From NCBI GenBank assembly GCA_005777415.1, contig SXMI01000160.1, positions 1 through 37,495 on the forward strand: DNA of 37,495 bases, written 5' to 3'. This document shows, one piece after another, positions 14,397 through 21,698 of this stretch. The translations under genes were made by a program, and so were the position numbers. Numbering within the stretch: the first letter of the stretch is position 1; every line of letters starts with the position of its first letter. A model generated the notes under the pieces. It did no database searches. It was not told the DNA's origin and saw only the letters and a program-made list of their open reading frames with translations. This DNA comes from Actinomycetota bacterium. GTDB lineage: Bacteria; Actinomycetota; Acidimicrobiia; Acidimicrobiales; Microtrichaceae.

Positions 14397-15815
14397 GTGC
14401 GCTACCGGCCCGATCCGTCGACCCGGCTCCTCCCGGACGGACGGACGTTGATCGGCGGGTCCCCGCTGCGTCTCTTCCGCCTGACCGCCGGCGGTGGCCG
14501 GTGGTTCCAGTCCCTGGTCGGGGGCGAGGACCTCGATGTCCCCGGGCCGCGTGGTCCCGAGGGGTCCGCCGGGGTCGGCGGCGCGCTGCTCCGACGGTTG
14601 CTCGACGCCGGTGTCGTCCACCCCGATCCCCGCAGCGGACCGGTTGACCAGGTAGCCGGTGGGGCCCCACCGGCCTGCACCGTCGTCGTGCCCGTCCGTG
14701 ACCGCCCGGAGCAGTTGGCGTCACTGCTGGAGTCGATCGACCGGGCCGGCGGCGTGGCCGAGGTGGTGGTGGTGGACGACGGCTCGCTCGACGCTGCGGC
14801 GCACGAGCAGGTCGCCGAACGGTTCGGGGCCTCGTACCTGCGTCTGGAACGCTCCCGGGGGCCGGCGGCCGCGCGCGACGCCGGGATCCGGCTCGCCGGT
14901 CACGAGGTGGTGGTCCTCGTTGACTCCGACGTCGTGGTGACGGTCGGCTGGCTCGAACCGCTGCTCGCGCACCTCGCCGACCCGGTGGTCGCAGCGGTGG
15001 CCGCACGGGTCCGCACCGCAGCCGACCCGGCCGGTTCGGGGCGCCTCGCCGGGTACGAGTCCCGGCGCTCACCGCTCGATCTGGGTGATGTCCCGGCCCC
15101 GGTGGCAGCCGGCACCCGGGTCGCATACGTCCCGGCGGCGGCCCTCCTGTTGCGGCGGGCGGCCTACCTGGACGTCGGCGGCTTCGATGTGGAGCTCCGC
15201 TTCGGGGAGGACGTCGACCTGGAGTGGCGACTCGCCGATCGTGGCTGGACCGTCCGGTACGAGCCGGCGTCGGTCGTGTTCCACCCGCCCCGGCCCGACG
15301 TGGGGAAGTGGCTCCGCCAGCGGTTCGAGTACGGCACGGCCGCCGCGGCCCTGGACCGCCGGCACCCCGGTTCGGTCGCGCCCTGGCGGGCCTCCCGCTG
15401 GAGCCTCCTGGTGTGGCTCCTCGTCCTGGCGGGGCACCCGGGCGCAGCCCTGCTGGTGGCCGGAGGGACCGGGGCCGCGCTGGCGCGTCGACTGGACGAC
15501 CTTCCGGCGTCGGAGGCGGTCGCCATGGTGGGCCGCGGGCACCTGGCCGCCGGCCGCTCCCTCGCCGGGGCGCTGGTCCGGACCTGGTGGCCCCTGGTGC
15601 TGGTCGGCTCCTGCTGCTCGCGACGGATCCGGAGGGCCGGGGCCCTGGCGCTGGTCGTGGCGGTGCTCGATCGCTCCCGATCCGCCGGAGCGGGAGGTTC
15701 CCCGACCGACCTCCCGCTCGGGGTGCTGGACGACGTGGCGTACGGTGCCGGTGTGTGGTGGGGCTGTGTTCGGCACCGACGCTGGGGTCCGCTGGTCCCG
15801 ACGCTCGACCCGTGA
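14397..15815 (+). CDS. mftF: Mycofactocin glycosyltransferase MftF
   Basis: This 472-residue GT2-type glycosyltransferase has the nucleotide-sugar core VVVPVRDRPEQLASLL from about residue 96, the DxD-type motif DSD at 176-178 and GEDVDLEWRL further on. The C-terminal third has hydrophobic segments likely to touch or span the membrane. The first 90 or so residues form the MftF-specific N-terminal domain. MftF adds oligoglucose to premycofactocin, retaining the redox cofactor in the cell. The GTG start follows the SDR stop by 12 bases without a clear ribosome site. This is the last recognisable gene of the mycofactocin run. Confidence 0.94.
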   Translation: MRYRPDPSTRLLPDGRTLIGGSPLRLFRLTAGGGRWFQSLVGGEDLDVPGPRGPEGSAGVGGALLRRLLDAGVVHPDPRSGPVDQVAGGAPPACTVVVPVRDRPEQLASLLESIDRAGGVAEVVVVDDGSLDAAAHEQVAERFGASYLRLERSRGPAAARDAGIRLAGHEVVVLVDSDVVVTVGWLEPLLAHLADPVVAAVAARVRTAADPAGSGRLAGYESRRSPLDLGDVPAPVAAGTRVAYVPAAALLLRRAAYLDVGGFDVELRFGEDVDLEWRLADRGWTVRYEPASVVFHPPRPDVGKWLRQRFEYGTAAAALDRRHPGSVAPWRASRWSLLVWLLVLAGHPGAALLVAGGTGAALARRLDDLPASEAVAMVGRGHLAAGRSLAGALVRTWWPLVLVGSCCSRRIRRAGALALVVAVLDRSRSAGAGGSPTDLPLGVLDDVAYGAGVWWGCVRHRRWGPLVPTLDP

Positions 15816-15931
15816 CCGGAACCGGGCGGGGCCCGGGCCGGACGTCACACCGGAGGGAACTCAGGTCCCGGGCCGGGGATGTCGATGAACCCTCGGCAGG
15901 TCCGGACGGTCCGGGCAGGCCGAGGACCGAG

Positions 15932-18109
15932 ATGCACCAACGACTCGCCGCCGCAGTCCTCCTCATCGCCGGGTTCGCGGTCGTCGCCCCGCACGGCATC
16001 GTCGACGAGGCCGGCGCCGACGCACCGGCGGAGGTCCCGCCGATGGCCTCCGCCGTCCAGCCCCGGTTCACCCAGTCCTGGTCGCAGCAGATCACGGCCG
16101 GTCAGGCCGTCAGCACCTCGTCGCCGGTCCTGGTCGACAACGGGGGTGACCCGTTCGTCGTCGCCGCCGAGGTGACCGGCCGGCTCCGGGCCTTCGACCT
16201 GGACAACGGCGCTCCACGGTCGGGCTGGTCGTCGGCGTCCACGGGGTTCGAACCGACCCGTGCCCCCCTGTCCTCGGACGGCTCGAACGTGTACGTGCCG
16301 GTCGCCCAGGACGGTCACACCCGCTACCCCCGCTACCTGAAGTTCGACGCCGCCGGCCGAAGGGTGTGGGACTCCAACCCGACGACCAACCTGCAGGGTG
16401 CGGGCTTCATGCTCTCGGGCATGACGCTCGCCCGGGTGGGCGGCCAGTGGCAGGGCTTCGCGGGGTCGTCCTCCATGCAGGTCCACTCGGTCAACGCCGC
16501 GACCGGGGCCCAGAACTGGGGCTTCTTCAACGCCGACTCGACGATGGCCACACCGGCGGTGGCCGACCTCTACGGCATCGGCACGCCGCAGGTGGTGTTC
16601 TCCTCCGACACGAGCGCTTCCGGTGTGCCCGGTGATCGCAACGGCGGGATCCTCCGGGTTCTGACCGCCGACGGCAAGCAGGTGTGCAGCGCGACGCAGT
16701 TCGCGAACGGCGACACCTACCGGGTGTCGGGGTACAACAACTCGACCCCGGCGATCGCCCAGGTCGACGGTCGGCCGGTGATCGCGTTCGGTTCCACCGG
16801 GCCGGTGCAGTTCGGCGGGGGAGCCAACCAGGTGCTCGGCTACGACGCCGCGTGCCGGCCGCTCTGGGCGTCGCCGGCACTGGCCGGCCACGTCGACACG
16901 GCGGTGTCGTTCGCCGACCTGACCGGTGGCGGCCGTCCCAGTGTGCTGGCCGTCGTCGGGGTCGCCGACGGTGGGACCACCTACCCGAGGGTCTATGCAC
17001 TGGACCCGTCGACCGGCGCGATCCAGCGGGACTCGGGGACGTCGTTGCGTTCCTACGGTGCGCTCATCGCCTTCACGACCGGCACGTCGATCACGACGGC
17101 CGACGTCGACGGCGACGGTGGTCAGGACCTGTTCGTCCCCGCCCGTCAAGGGGGCCTGGTGGTGCTCGACGGCTCCACCTTCGGCGTGATCACGACGATC
17201 CCCACCGACGTCGTGCTCCAGAACACCCCGATCGTGACGGCCACGCCGACCGGTGTGCGCGTCACCGTCGCCGGGTACAACGGGCTGGGTTCCCGGGTCA
17301 GCTCCTACGTGTCCAACACGGGGTCGCTCGGCCAGCGCGGCTGGCACCACTTCGGGTCGAACCCGCAGTTGACCGGAGTGCTGGGGTCGGTGAGCGGCCC
17401 GCAACGGGACCTGCTCGAGGGCCAGACGCTCGCCGGCGGCGGCTCGCTCGCCCATGCGGGTGCGACGCTGGTCATGCAGACCGACGGCAACCTGGTCGCA
17501 CGGGCTCCCGGCGGGGCCGTCCGCTGGGCCAGCGGGACCAACGTGCCGGGATCCCGCATGGTGCTGGGCGTCGACGGCGACATCGAGATCTGGTCCCCGG
17601 GGAACGTCAGGCTCTGGCGGTCCGGTGTGGGTCTGGGCGGCGTGGAACGGCTGGTGCTGGACGCCGATGGTTCGTTCCGGGTGGTCTCCGGCTACTGGGG
17701 GCCCGGACGGCAGCTGTCGCAGTACACGACGATCTGGGTCTCGAACGGTGCGCAGCCGATCGTCGACGGGCTCTGGTACGGCCAGGTGCTCCCGGCGGGC
17801 CGCGCCCTGTTCTCGGCCGACCGCAGCCACGAGCTGCTCATGCAGACCGACGGCAACCTGGTGCTGTACCGGCGCCGCGACTCCCGCGTGGTGTGGACCT
17901 CCGGGACACTGCATCCGTCGGGCCGGGCCGAACTGGCGATGGGTCAGTTCGGCGAGCTCGTCGTCCGGGTACCGGGCGGGCCGATGCTCCGGGACTTCGG
18001 CACCGGGTTCAAGGGGGCGGATCGTCTGACGGTCCGCAACGACGGCCGGTTGACGGTCACCTCGCCGTACGGTCCGACCCTGTGGGAGTCGGCGCCGCGG
18101 GTGAAGTGA
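15932..18109 (+). CDS. Secreted beta-propeller protein with two bulb-type lectin repeats
   Basis: This 725-residue exported protein begins with a signal peptide (MHQRLAAAVLLIAGFAVVAP). Residues about 40-470 are PQQ/VCBS-like blades, for example GQAVSTSSPVL, TMATPAVADLYGIGTPQVVF and TADVDGDGGQDLFVP. The C-terminal part is a bulb-type lectin: MQTDGNLVARAP at about residue 515 and MQTDGNLVLYRR at about 637. The second copy keeps the full mannose-binding pattern QxDxNxVxY; the first lacks the tyrosine. The ATG has GAGGA seven bases upstream. It is same-strand with mftF but 116 bases away, with no -10 box seen. A cell-surface carbohydrate-binding role is likely; no enzyme motif is visible. Confidence 0.82.
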   Translation: MHQRLAAAVLLIAGFAVVAPHGIVDEAGADAPAEVPPMASAVQPRFTQSWSQQITAGQAVSTSSPVLVDNGGDPFVVAAEVTGRLRAFDLDNGAPRSGWSSASTGFEPTRAPLSSDGSNVYVPVAQDGHTRYPRYLKFDAAGRRVWDSNPTTNLQGAGFMLSGMTLARVGGQWQGFAGSSSMQVHSVNAATGAQNWGFFNADSTMATPAVADLYGIGTPQVVFSSDTSASGVPGDRNGGILRVLTADGKQVCSATQFANGDTYRVSGYNNSTPAIAQVDGRPVIAFGSTGPVQFGGGANQVLGYDAACRPLWASPALAGHVDTAVSFADLTGGGRPSVLAVVGVADGGTTYPRVYALDPSTGAIQRDSGTSLRSYGALIAFTTGTSITTADVDGDGGQDLFVPARQGGLVVLDGSTFGVITTIPTDVVLQNTPIVTATPTGVRVTVAGYNGLGSRVSSYVSNTGSLGQRGWHHFGSNPQLTGVLGSVSGPQRDLLEGQTLAGGGSLAHAGATLVMQTDGNLVARAPGGAVRWASGTNVPGSRMVLGVDGDIEIWSPGNVRLWRSGVGLGGVERLVLDADGSFRVVSGYWGPGRQLSQYTTIWVSNGAQPIVDGLWYGQVLPAGRALFSADRSHELLMQTDGNLVLYRRRDSRVVWTSGTLHPSGRAELAMGQFGELVVRVPGGPMLRDFGTGFKGADRLTVRNDGRLTVTSPYGPTLWESAPRVK

Positions 18110-18131
18110 CCGGCACCCGCCGCTGCACGTC

Positions 18132-18770
18132 TCAGCAGTCGGGGTCCTGCAGGAATCGGTCCTCGTCGCAGAACCCGTCGGGCGGATCCGAGTTCAGGTC
18201 GTCGGGGTCGAAGCTGCCGGAGCAGTCGGGGTCCTGGAGGTACCGACCCTGATCGCAGAACCCGTCGGAGGGGTCCGAGTTGATCTCCGAGAGGTCGCCC
18301 GAGGAGTCGGCCAGGACGAACACCGCCAGCACGAAGGCGATCGAGGCCAGGATCGCCAGGGCGCCGGTGACGATGCCGCCGATGGCGAGTCCGCGACCGC
18401 CCCGGTCGGGCTGCTTGGCGGCCGTGCTGAGGCCCACGAGACCGAGTACGACGGCTGCGATCCCGACCAGGGCTCCCAGTCCGCACAACCAGAAGGTCGC
18501 CAGACCGACGATCCCGCAGACCAGCGAGCCGATCGCGAGGCCGTTCGACCCGGCCGACGGGCTCGGAGGAGCGGGTGGCGGCGCGTACCCACCGGGCGGG
18601 GGAGCGAAGGACCCGGGCGGGCCGGGTGGGGGTGGCGTGAAGCCGCCGGGTGGGGGTGTGGTCGGTGGGCCGGGTGGGGGTGTGGTCGGCGGGCCGGGTG
18701 GGGGTGCGGTCGGTGGGCCGGCGGGAAGGGTCGGGTCGTCGCGGCCGGGGATGGGTGGCAGGTCGGTCAC
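18132..18770 (-). CDS. Proline-rich DUF4190-like membrane protein with Cys/Asp C-terminal duplication
   Basis: This 212-residue protein has an N-terminal cytoplasmic tail of PPG/TPPP repeats (about 15-70), then two hydrophobic segments (about 75-110 and 125-155) in the DUF4190 arrangement (LAIGSLVCGIVGL). A C-terminal domain carries two copies of NSDPxDGFCDxxRxLQDPDC with a 29-residue period. Each copy has two cysteines and many aspartates, suggesting disulfides or metal binding outside the membrane. The GTG start has AGGTGA nearby, and a TACGCT box lies 43 bases upstream. It is convergent with the lectin gene. Function is unknown. Confidence 0.8.
   Translation of the reverse strand: MTDLPPIPGRDDPTLPAGPPTAPPPGPPTTPPPGPPTTPPPGGFTPPPPGPPGSFAPPPGGYAPPPAPPSPSAGSNGLAIGSLVCGIVGLATFWLCGLGALVGIAAVVLGLVGLSTAAKQPDRGGRGLAIGGIVTGALAILASIAFVLAVFVLADSSGDLSEINSDPSDGFCDQGRYLQDPDCSGSFDPDDLNSDPPDGFCDEDRFLQDPDC
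18135..18291 (-). repeat. Tandem 87-bp duplication in the C-terminal coding region
   Basis: GCAGTCGGGGTCCTG on the plus strand recurs exactly 87 bases later (18135 and 18222), and the encoded 20-residue blocks are about 75 percent identical. It is an in-frame duplication. Confidence 0.7.
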
Positions 18771-18812
18771 GTCATCACCTCTGGATCCCGGGCCGCCCGG
18801 CCCGATGGCCTG

Positions 18813-18818
18813 AGCGTA
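18813..18818 (-). promoter_or_regulatory. Putative -10 box for the DUF4190-like gene
   Basis: TACGCT on the minus strand, 43 bases before the GTG start, fits TANNNT and leaves a leader with the ribosome site. Confidence 0.4.
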
Positions 18819-18873
18819 GGCCCGCTGTCGGGGGTGCTGCGGTAGTCGGGCGCGTCGACCGTGGTCGCCTGTC

Positions 18874-18879
18874 TAGGGT
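18874..18879 (+). promoter_or_regulatory. Putative -10 box for the beta-barrel protein gene
   Basis: TAGGGT fits TANNNT. The expected transcript would start near 18886, giving a leader of about 37 nt that contains AGGAGG. Confidence 0.45.
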
Positions 18880-18922
18880 GGCCACGCCGCTGCAGCGCGC
18901 AGTCGGGATCAGGAGGTCCGTC

Positions 18923-19489
18923 GTGCCGTTCGACGAGTTCGACAAGCTGGGGCCGCTCCGGGGCCTCGTGGGGACCTGGGAGGGCGAGGGTGGAGTGGAC
19001 TTCTCGTTCCACCACGCCGAGCAGGAATCAGCCGAGACCGTGTACCGGGAGCGCCTGACGTTCAGCCCGTTCGGCCCGGTGGACAACGGCGACCAGCACC
19101 TCTACGGATTGGACTACCGCATGGCGGCCTGGCGTGGCGACGAGGAGGACCCGTTCCACACCGAGATCGGCTACTGGCTCTGGTGTGCGGACTCCGGCAC
19201 GGTCATGCGGGGGTTCATGGTGCCCCGGGGGACGGTGGTCCTGGCGGCCGCGACCACGTCGGCCGACAGTCGGGAGTTCACGCTGCGGGCCGAGGCCGGC
19301 GATCCGGTCTACGGGATCATCGAGAACCGGTACCTGTCGCAGCGCGCGTCGACGGTCTCGTACGAGTGCACGGTGCGCATCGGTGACGACGAGTTCTCCT
19401 ACGACGAGGACACCGTCCTCCGGATGGCCGAGTTCGACGACCTGTTCCACCACACCGACCGCAACGTCCTGCGTCGAGTGGATGCCTGA
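18923..19489 (+). CDS. Conserved protein, possible nitrobindin/FABP-like beta-barrel
   Basis: This 188-residue soluble protein opens with LGPLRGLVGTWEGEGGVDFSF, like the first strand of nitrobindin-type and other lipocalin-fold barrels. Alternating strands follow, such as GYWLWCADSGTVMRGFMVPRGTVVLAAAT. I do not recognise the heme-ligand histidine with confidence, so ligand and function are open. The GTG has a strong AGGAGG eight bases upstream and is preferred to longer frames. It is a single gene with its own promoter box, 50 bases before the operator of the sterol module. Confidence 0.65.
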   Translation: MPFDEFDKLGPLRGLVGTWEGEGGVDFSFHHAEQESAETVYRERLTFSPFGPVDNGDQHLYGLDYRMAAWRGDEEDPFHTEIGYWLWCADSGTVMRGFMVPRGTVVLAAATTSADSREFTLRAEAGDPVYGIIENRYLSQRASTVSYECTVRIGDDEFSYDEDTVLRMAEFDDLFHHTDRNVLRRVDA

Positions 19490-19541
19490 TCGCTCCGTCC
19501 CGCCGCTCCAGCCGGTCCCAGTCGGGGTGACTTCGCCAGAA

Positions 19542-19559
19542 ACTGGAACCTGTTCTAGT
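19542..19559. promoter_or_regulatory. KstR-like operator, left end of the sterol module
   Basis: ACTGGAACCTGTTCTAGT is a near-perfect palindrome whose core 19544-19557 matches TnnAACnnGTTnnA, the consensus reported for the TetR-family repressor KstR of sterol catabolism. It overlaps a TAGTCT -10 candidate (19556-19561) of the plus-strand operon, which fits repression. In the same orientation it differs from the site at 24742 by one base. Confidence 0.72.
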
Positions 19560-19591
19560 CTGTGCCCGCAGGCCGGACCTCGGGGGTGACA

Positions 19592-20068
19592 GTGGCTGCA
19601 GACGAGATGGACGGCGCCGACAGCAGCGAGTTGCTGCGGGCGCCACTGGTGATCGAGTACCCGTTCAACCGCACGACGGGGCCGGTCGTGGGCGCGTTCG
19701 TCACGGCGCTGCGCAACCGCACGGTGCTGGGGATCCGCGACACCAGCGGGCGGGTGGTGTGTCCGCCGGTCGAGTACGACCCCCGAACCGGGGCGCCGCT
19801 CGAGGAGCTCGTCGAGGTGGGCGACGCCGGCGAGATCACCTCGTGGAGCTGGGTGCCCGAGGTGCGCGAGGGCCAGCCGCTGCAGACGCCGCACGCGCTC
19901 GCGCTGATCCGGCTCGATGGGGCGGACACCTCGCTGCTCCACGTGGTGGATGCTCCCGGCCCGGATTCGGTCGCCACCGGGGCGAGGGTGCGGATCCGGT
20001 GGGCCGATGAGCCCACGGGGGCGATCACCGACATCGAGTGCTTCGAACTGGACGGAGGAGCATCGTGA
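19592..20068 (+). CDS. DUF35/OB-fold acyl-CoA-associated protein 1
   Basis: This is a 158-residue OB-fold protein of the DUF35 type. RAPLVIEYPFNRTTGPVVGAFVTALRNRTVLGIRDTSGRVVCPPVEYDP is the N-terminal zinc-ribbon-like region, with most cysteines lost, and an OB barrel follows (GEITSWSWVPEV onward). DUF35 proteins form complexes with thiolase-fold lyases, as in ChsH2-Ltp2. The GTG at 19592 is preferred because GGGGG lies five bases upstream and the operator/-10 box covers the sequence just before 19562. GTG codons at 19562 and 19586 are alternatives. Its stop overlaps the second DUF35 gene by four bases. It is first in the operon and the partner is inferred to be one of the two thiolases. Confidence 0.8.
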   Translation: MAADEMDGADSSELLRAPLVIEYPFNRTTGPVVGAFVTALRNRTVLGIRDTSGRVVCPPVEYDPRTGAPLEELVEVGDAGEITSWSWVPEVREGQPLQTPHALALIRLDGADTSLLHVVDAPGPDSVATGARVRIRWADEPTGAITDIECFELDGGAS

Positions 20069-20643
20069 GCATCGATCCGAGCGAGGACCGCAGCGTCTCG
20101 ACGCTGCCCGAGGGTCTCTGGACCCAGCCGGTGCCGAGCGTGCCGGTCGACCTGGGCGACGATCCCGTCCAGCGTCAGGTCGTCCCGGCCTCCATGCGTT
20201 ACGACTACTCGCCCGGGCTCGCCACCTCGCGGTTCCTGCGGGGGCTCGCCGAGAAGCGGATCCTGGGCGAGCGCTGCCCGGAGACGGGTGAGGTGTACGT
20301 GCCACCACGGGGTGTCTCACCGGTGTCGGGCCTGCGGACCACCGAGCAGGTCGAGGTGGGACCGAAGGCGACGATCACCTCGTTCTGCGTGGTCCACATC
20401 GGTTTCGGTGTGAATGCGCCCCCCACGCCGTTCGTCTCGGCGCTCTTCCTCCCCGACGGTGCGGCGGTGTCCCTCTACGGGACCATGGGCGAGATCGCCC
20501 ACGACGAGGTCCGCATCGGGATGCGTGTCGAGCCGGTCTGGGTCGACGATGCGGACCTGACCACGAGCATGGAGAACATCCGCTACTGGCGGCCGATCGA
20601 CGAGCCGGACGTGCCCGCCGAGCAGCTGAAGGGACACATGTGA
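20065..20643 (+). CDS. DUF35/OB-fold acyl-CoA-associated protein 2
   Basis: This 192-residue protein has the DUF35 order: an N-terminal helix (YDYSPGLATSRFLRGLAEKRILGERC), a degenerate zinc ribbon (CPETGEVYVPPRGVSP, a single cysteine instead of four) and an OB fold from VEVGPKATITSFCVV. The GTG start has GGAGGAG upstream and overlaps the previous stop by four bases. The following thiolase begins at its last base. In M. tuberculosis the pair ltp4-ltp3 is also preceded by an OB-fold protein gene (Rv3521), as I recall. A scaffold role for the Ltp proteins is inferred. Confidence 0.85.
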   Translation: MSIDPSEDRSVSTLPEGLWTQPVPSVPVDLGDDPVQRQVVPASMRYDYSPGLATSRFLRGLAEKRILGERCPETGEVYVPPRGVSPVSGLRTTEQVEVGPKATITSFCVVHIGFGVNAPPTPFVSALFLPDGAAVSLYGTMGEIAHDEVRIGMRVEPVWVDDADLTTSMENIRYWRPIDEPDVPAEQLKGHM

Positions 20644-21698
20644 TGCGGGACGTCGCCATCGTCAGCGTGGCCCAGAGCCGGCACCGCCGGGCGGCCACCG
20701 AGCTCAACGAGGTCGAGATGATCCAGCCGGTGATCCGGCAGGCCCTCGACCAGATCGGTGCGTCCATCGCGGACATCGGCTTCACCTGCTCGGGCAGCTC
20801 GGACTACCTCGCCGGACAGGCGTTCAGCTTCGTGATGACGCTGGACGCGGTCGGCGCCTGGCCACCGATCATGGAGAGCCACGTCGAGATGGACGGCGCC
20901 TGGGCGCTGTACGAGGCCTGGCTGAAGATCCAGACGGGTGCTGCCGACACGGCGCTGGTCTACAGCTACTCCAAGGCGTCGCCGGGCGACCTGCCCCGGG
21001 TGATGAGCCGGATGCTCGACCCGTACTACGTGGGGCCGCTGTGGCCGGACTCGGTGGCGTACGCCGGCCTGCAGGCCCGGGCGATGCTCGACGCCGGTGC
21101 GATCACCGAACGGCAGATGGCCGAGGTCGCCCACCGCAACCGTGAGGCCGCCCGTTCCAACCCCCACGCCCAGGTCGTCGGCTCGGCGTCGGTGGACGAG
21201 CTGCTCGCGGCGCCGATGCTGTCGGACCCCTTGCGGGTCCACGACTGCCCGCCCATCTCGGACGGCGGGGTGGCCGTCGTGCTGGCCGCAGGCGACCGGG
21301 CCCGGGCCTGGGTGGACCGCCCGGCCTGGATCCGCGGCATCGACCACCGGATCGACGGTCACCAGATCGGGGCGCGCGACCTGACGACGGCTCCGTCGGT
21401 GGCCATCGCCGCACAGCACGCCGGTGTGGAGGGCACCTTCGACGTCGCCGAGGTCCACGCCCCGTTCACCCACCAGGAGCAACTCGTGCTCGACGGACTC
21501 GGCCTGGATGACGGAGTGCAACTCAACCCGTCCGGTGGTGCGCTCGCCGCCAACCCGATGATGGCCGCCGGGCTGATCCGGCTCGGCGAGGTGGCCACGC
21601 GGATCCTGGATGGCTCGGTCGGGCGGGGCGTGGCCCATGCGACCGCCGGACACCTGCTCCAGCAGAACCTGGTGTGCGTCCTCGAGGGAGGAGACTGA
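20643..21698 (+). CDS. Thiolase-fold lipid-transfer protein, Ltp4-like
   Basis: This is a 351-residue thiolase-superfamily protein. The nucleophilic-Cys loop of normal thiolases is replaced by HVEMDGAWALYEA (about 80-92), which has no cysteine. The GGGxGHP-type loop reads NPSGGALAANPMMAAG. Loss of the cysteine is characteristic of the Ltp2-type retro-aldolases that shorten sterol side chains. Length, and its place between an OB-fold gene and an Ltp3-like gene, match Ltp4, which in Rhodococcus is linked to side-chain degradation of C24-branched sterols. The ATG overlaps the DUF35 stop by one base; a GTG three bases earlier is also possible. Substrate specificity cannot be read from sequence. 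Confidence 0.85.
   Translation: MRDVAIVSVAQSRHRRAATELNEVEMIQPVIRQALDQIGASIADIGFTCSGSSDYLAGQAFSFVMTLDAVGAWPPIMESHVEMDGAWALYEAWLKIQTGAADTALVYSYSKASPGDLPRVMSRMLDPYYVGPLWPDSVAYAGLQARAMLDAGAITERQMAEVAHRNREAARSNPHAQVVGSASVDELLAAPMLSDPLRVHDCPPISDGGVAVVLAAGDRARAWVDRPAWIRGIDHRIDGHQIGARDLTTAPSVAIAAQHAGVEGTFDVAEVHAPFTHQEQLVLDGLGLDDGVQLNPSGGALAANPMMAAGLIRLGEVATRILDGSVGRGVAHATAGHLLQQNLVCVLEGGD

Noticed and set aside
12078-14621. A long open frame on the minus strand opposite ETF beta, mftE, SDR and mftF
   Set aside because: Its composition is Arg/Pro/Ala low-complexity and it opposes four recognisable genes with conserved motifs.
15816-15931. GC-rich inverted segments after mftF considered as a terminator
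   Set aside because: The GGGCCCGGGCC-type symmetry is what such composition gives by chance, and no T run follows.
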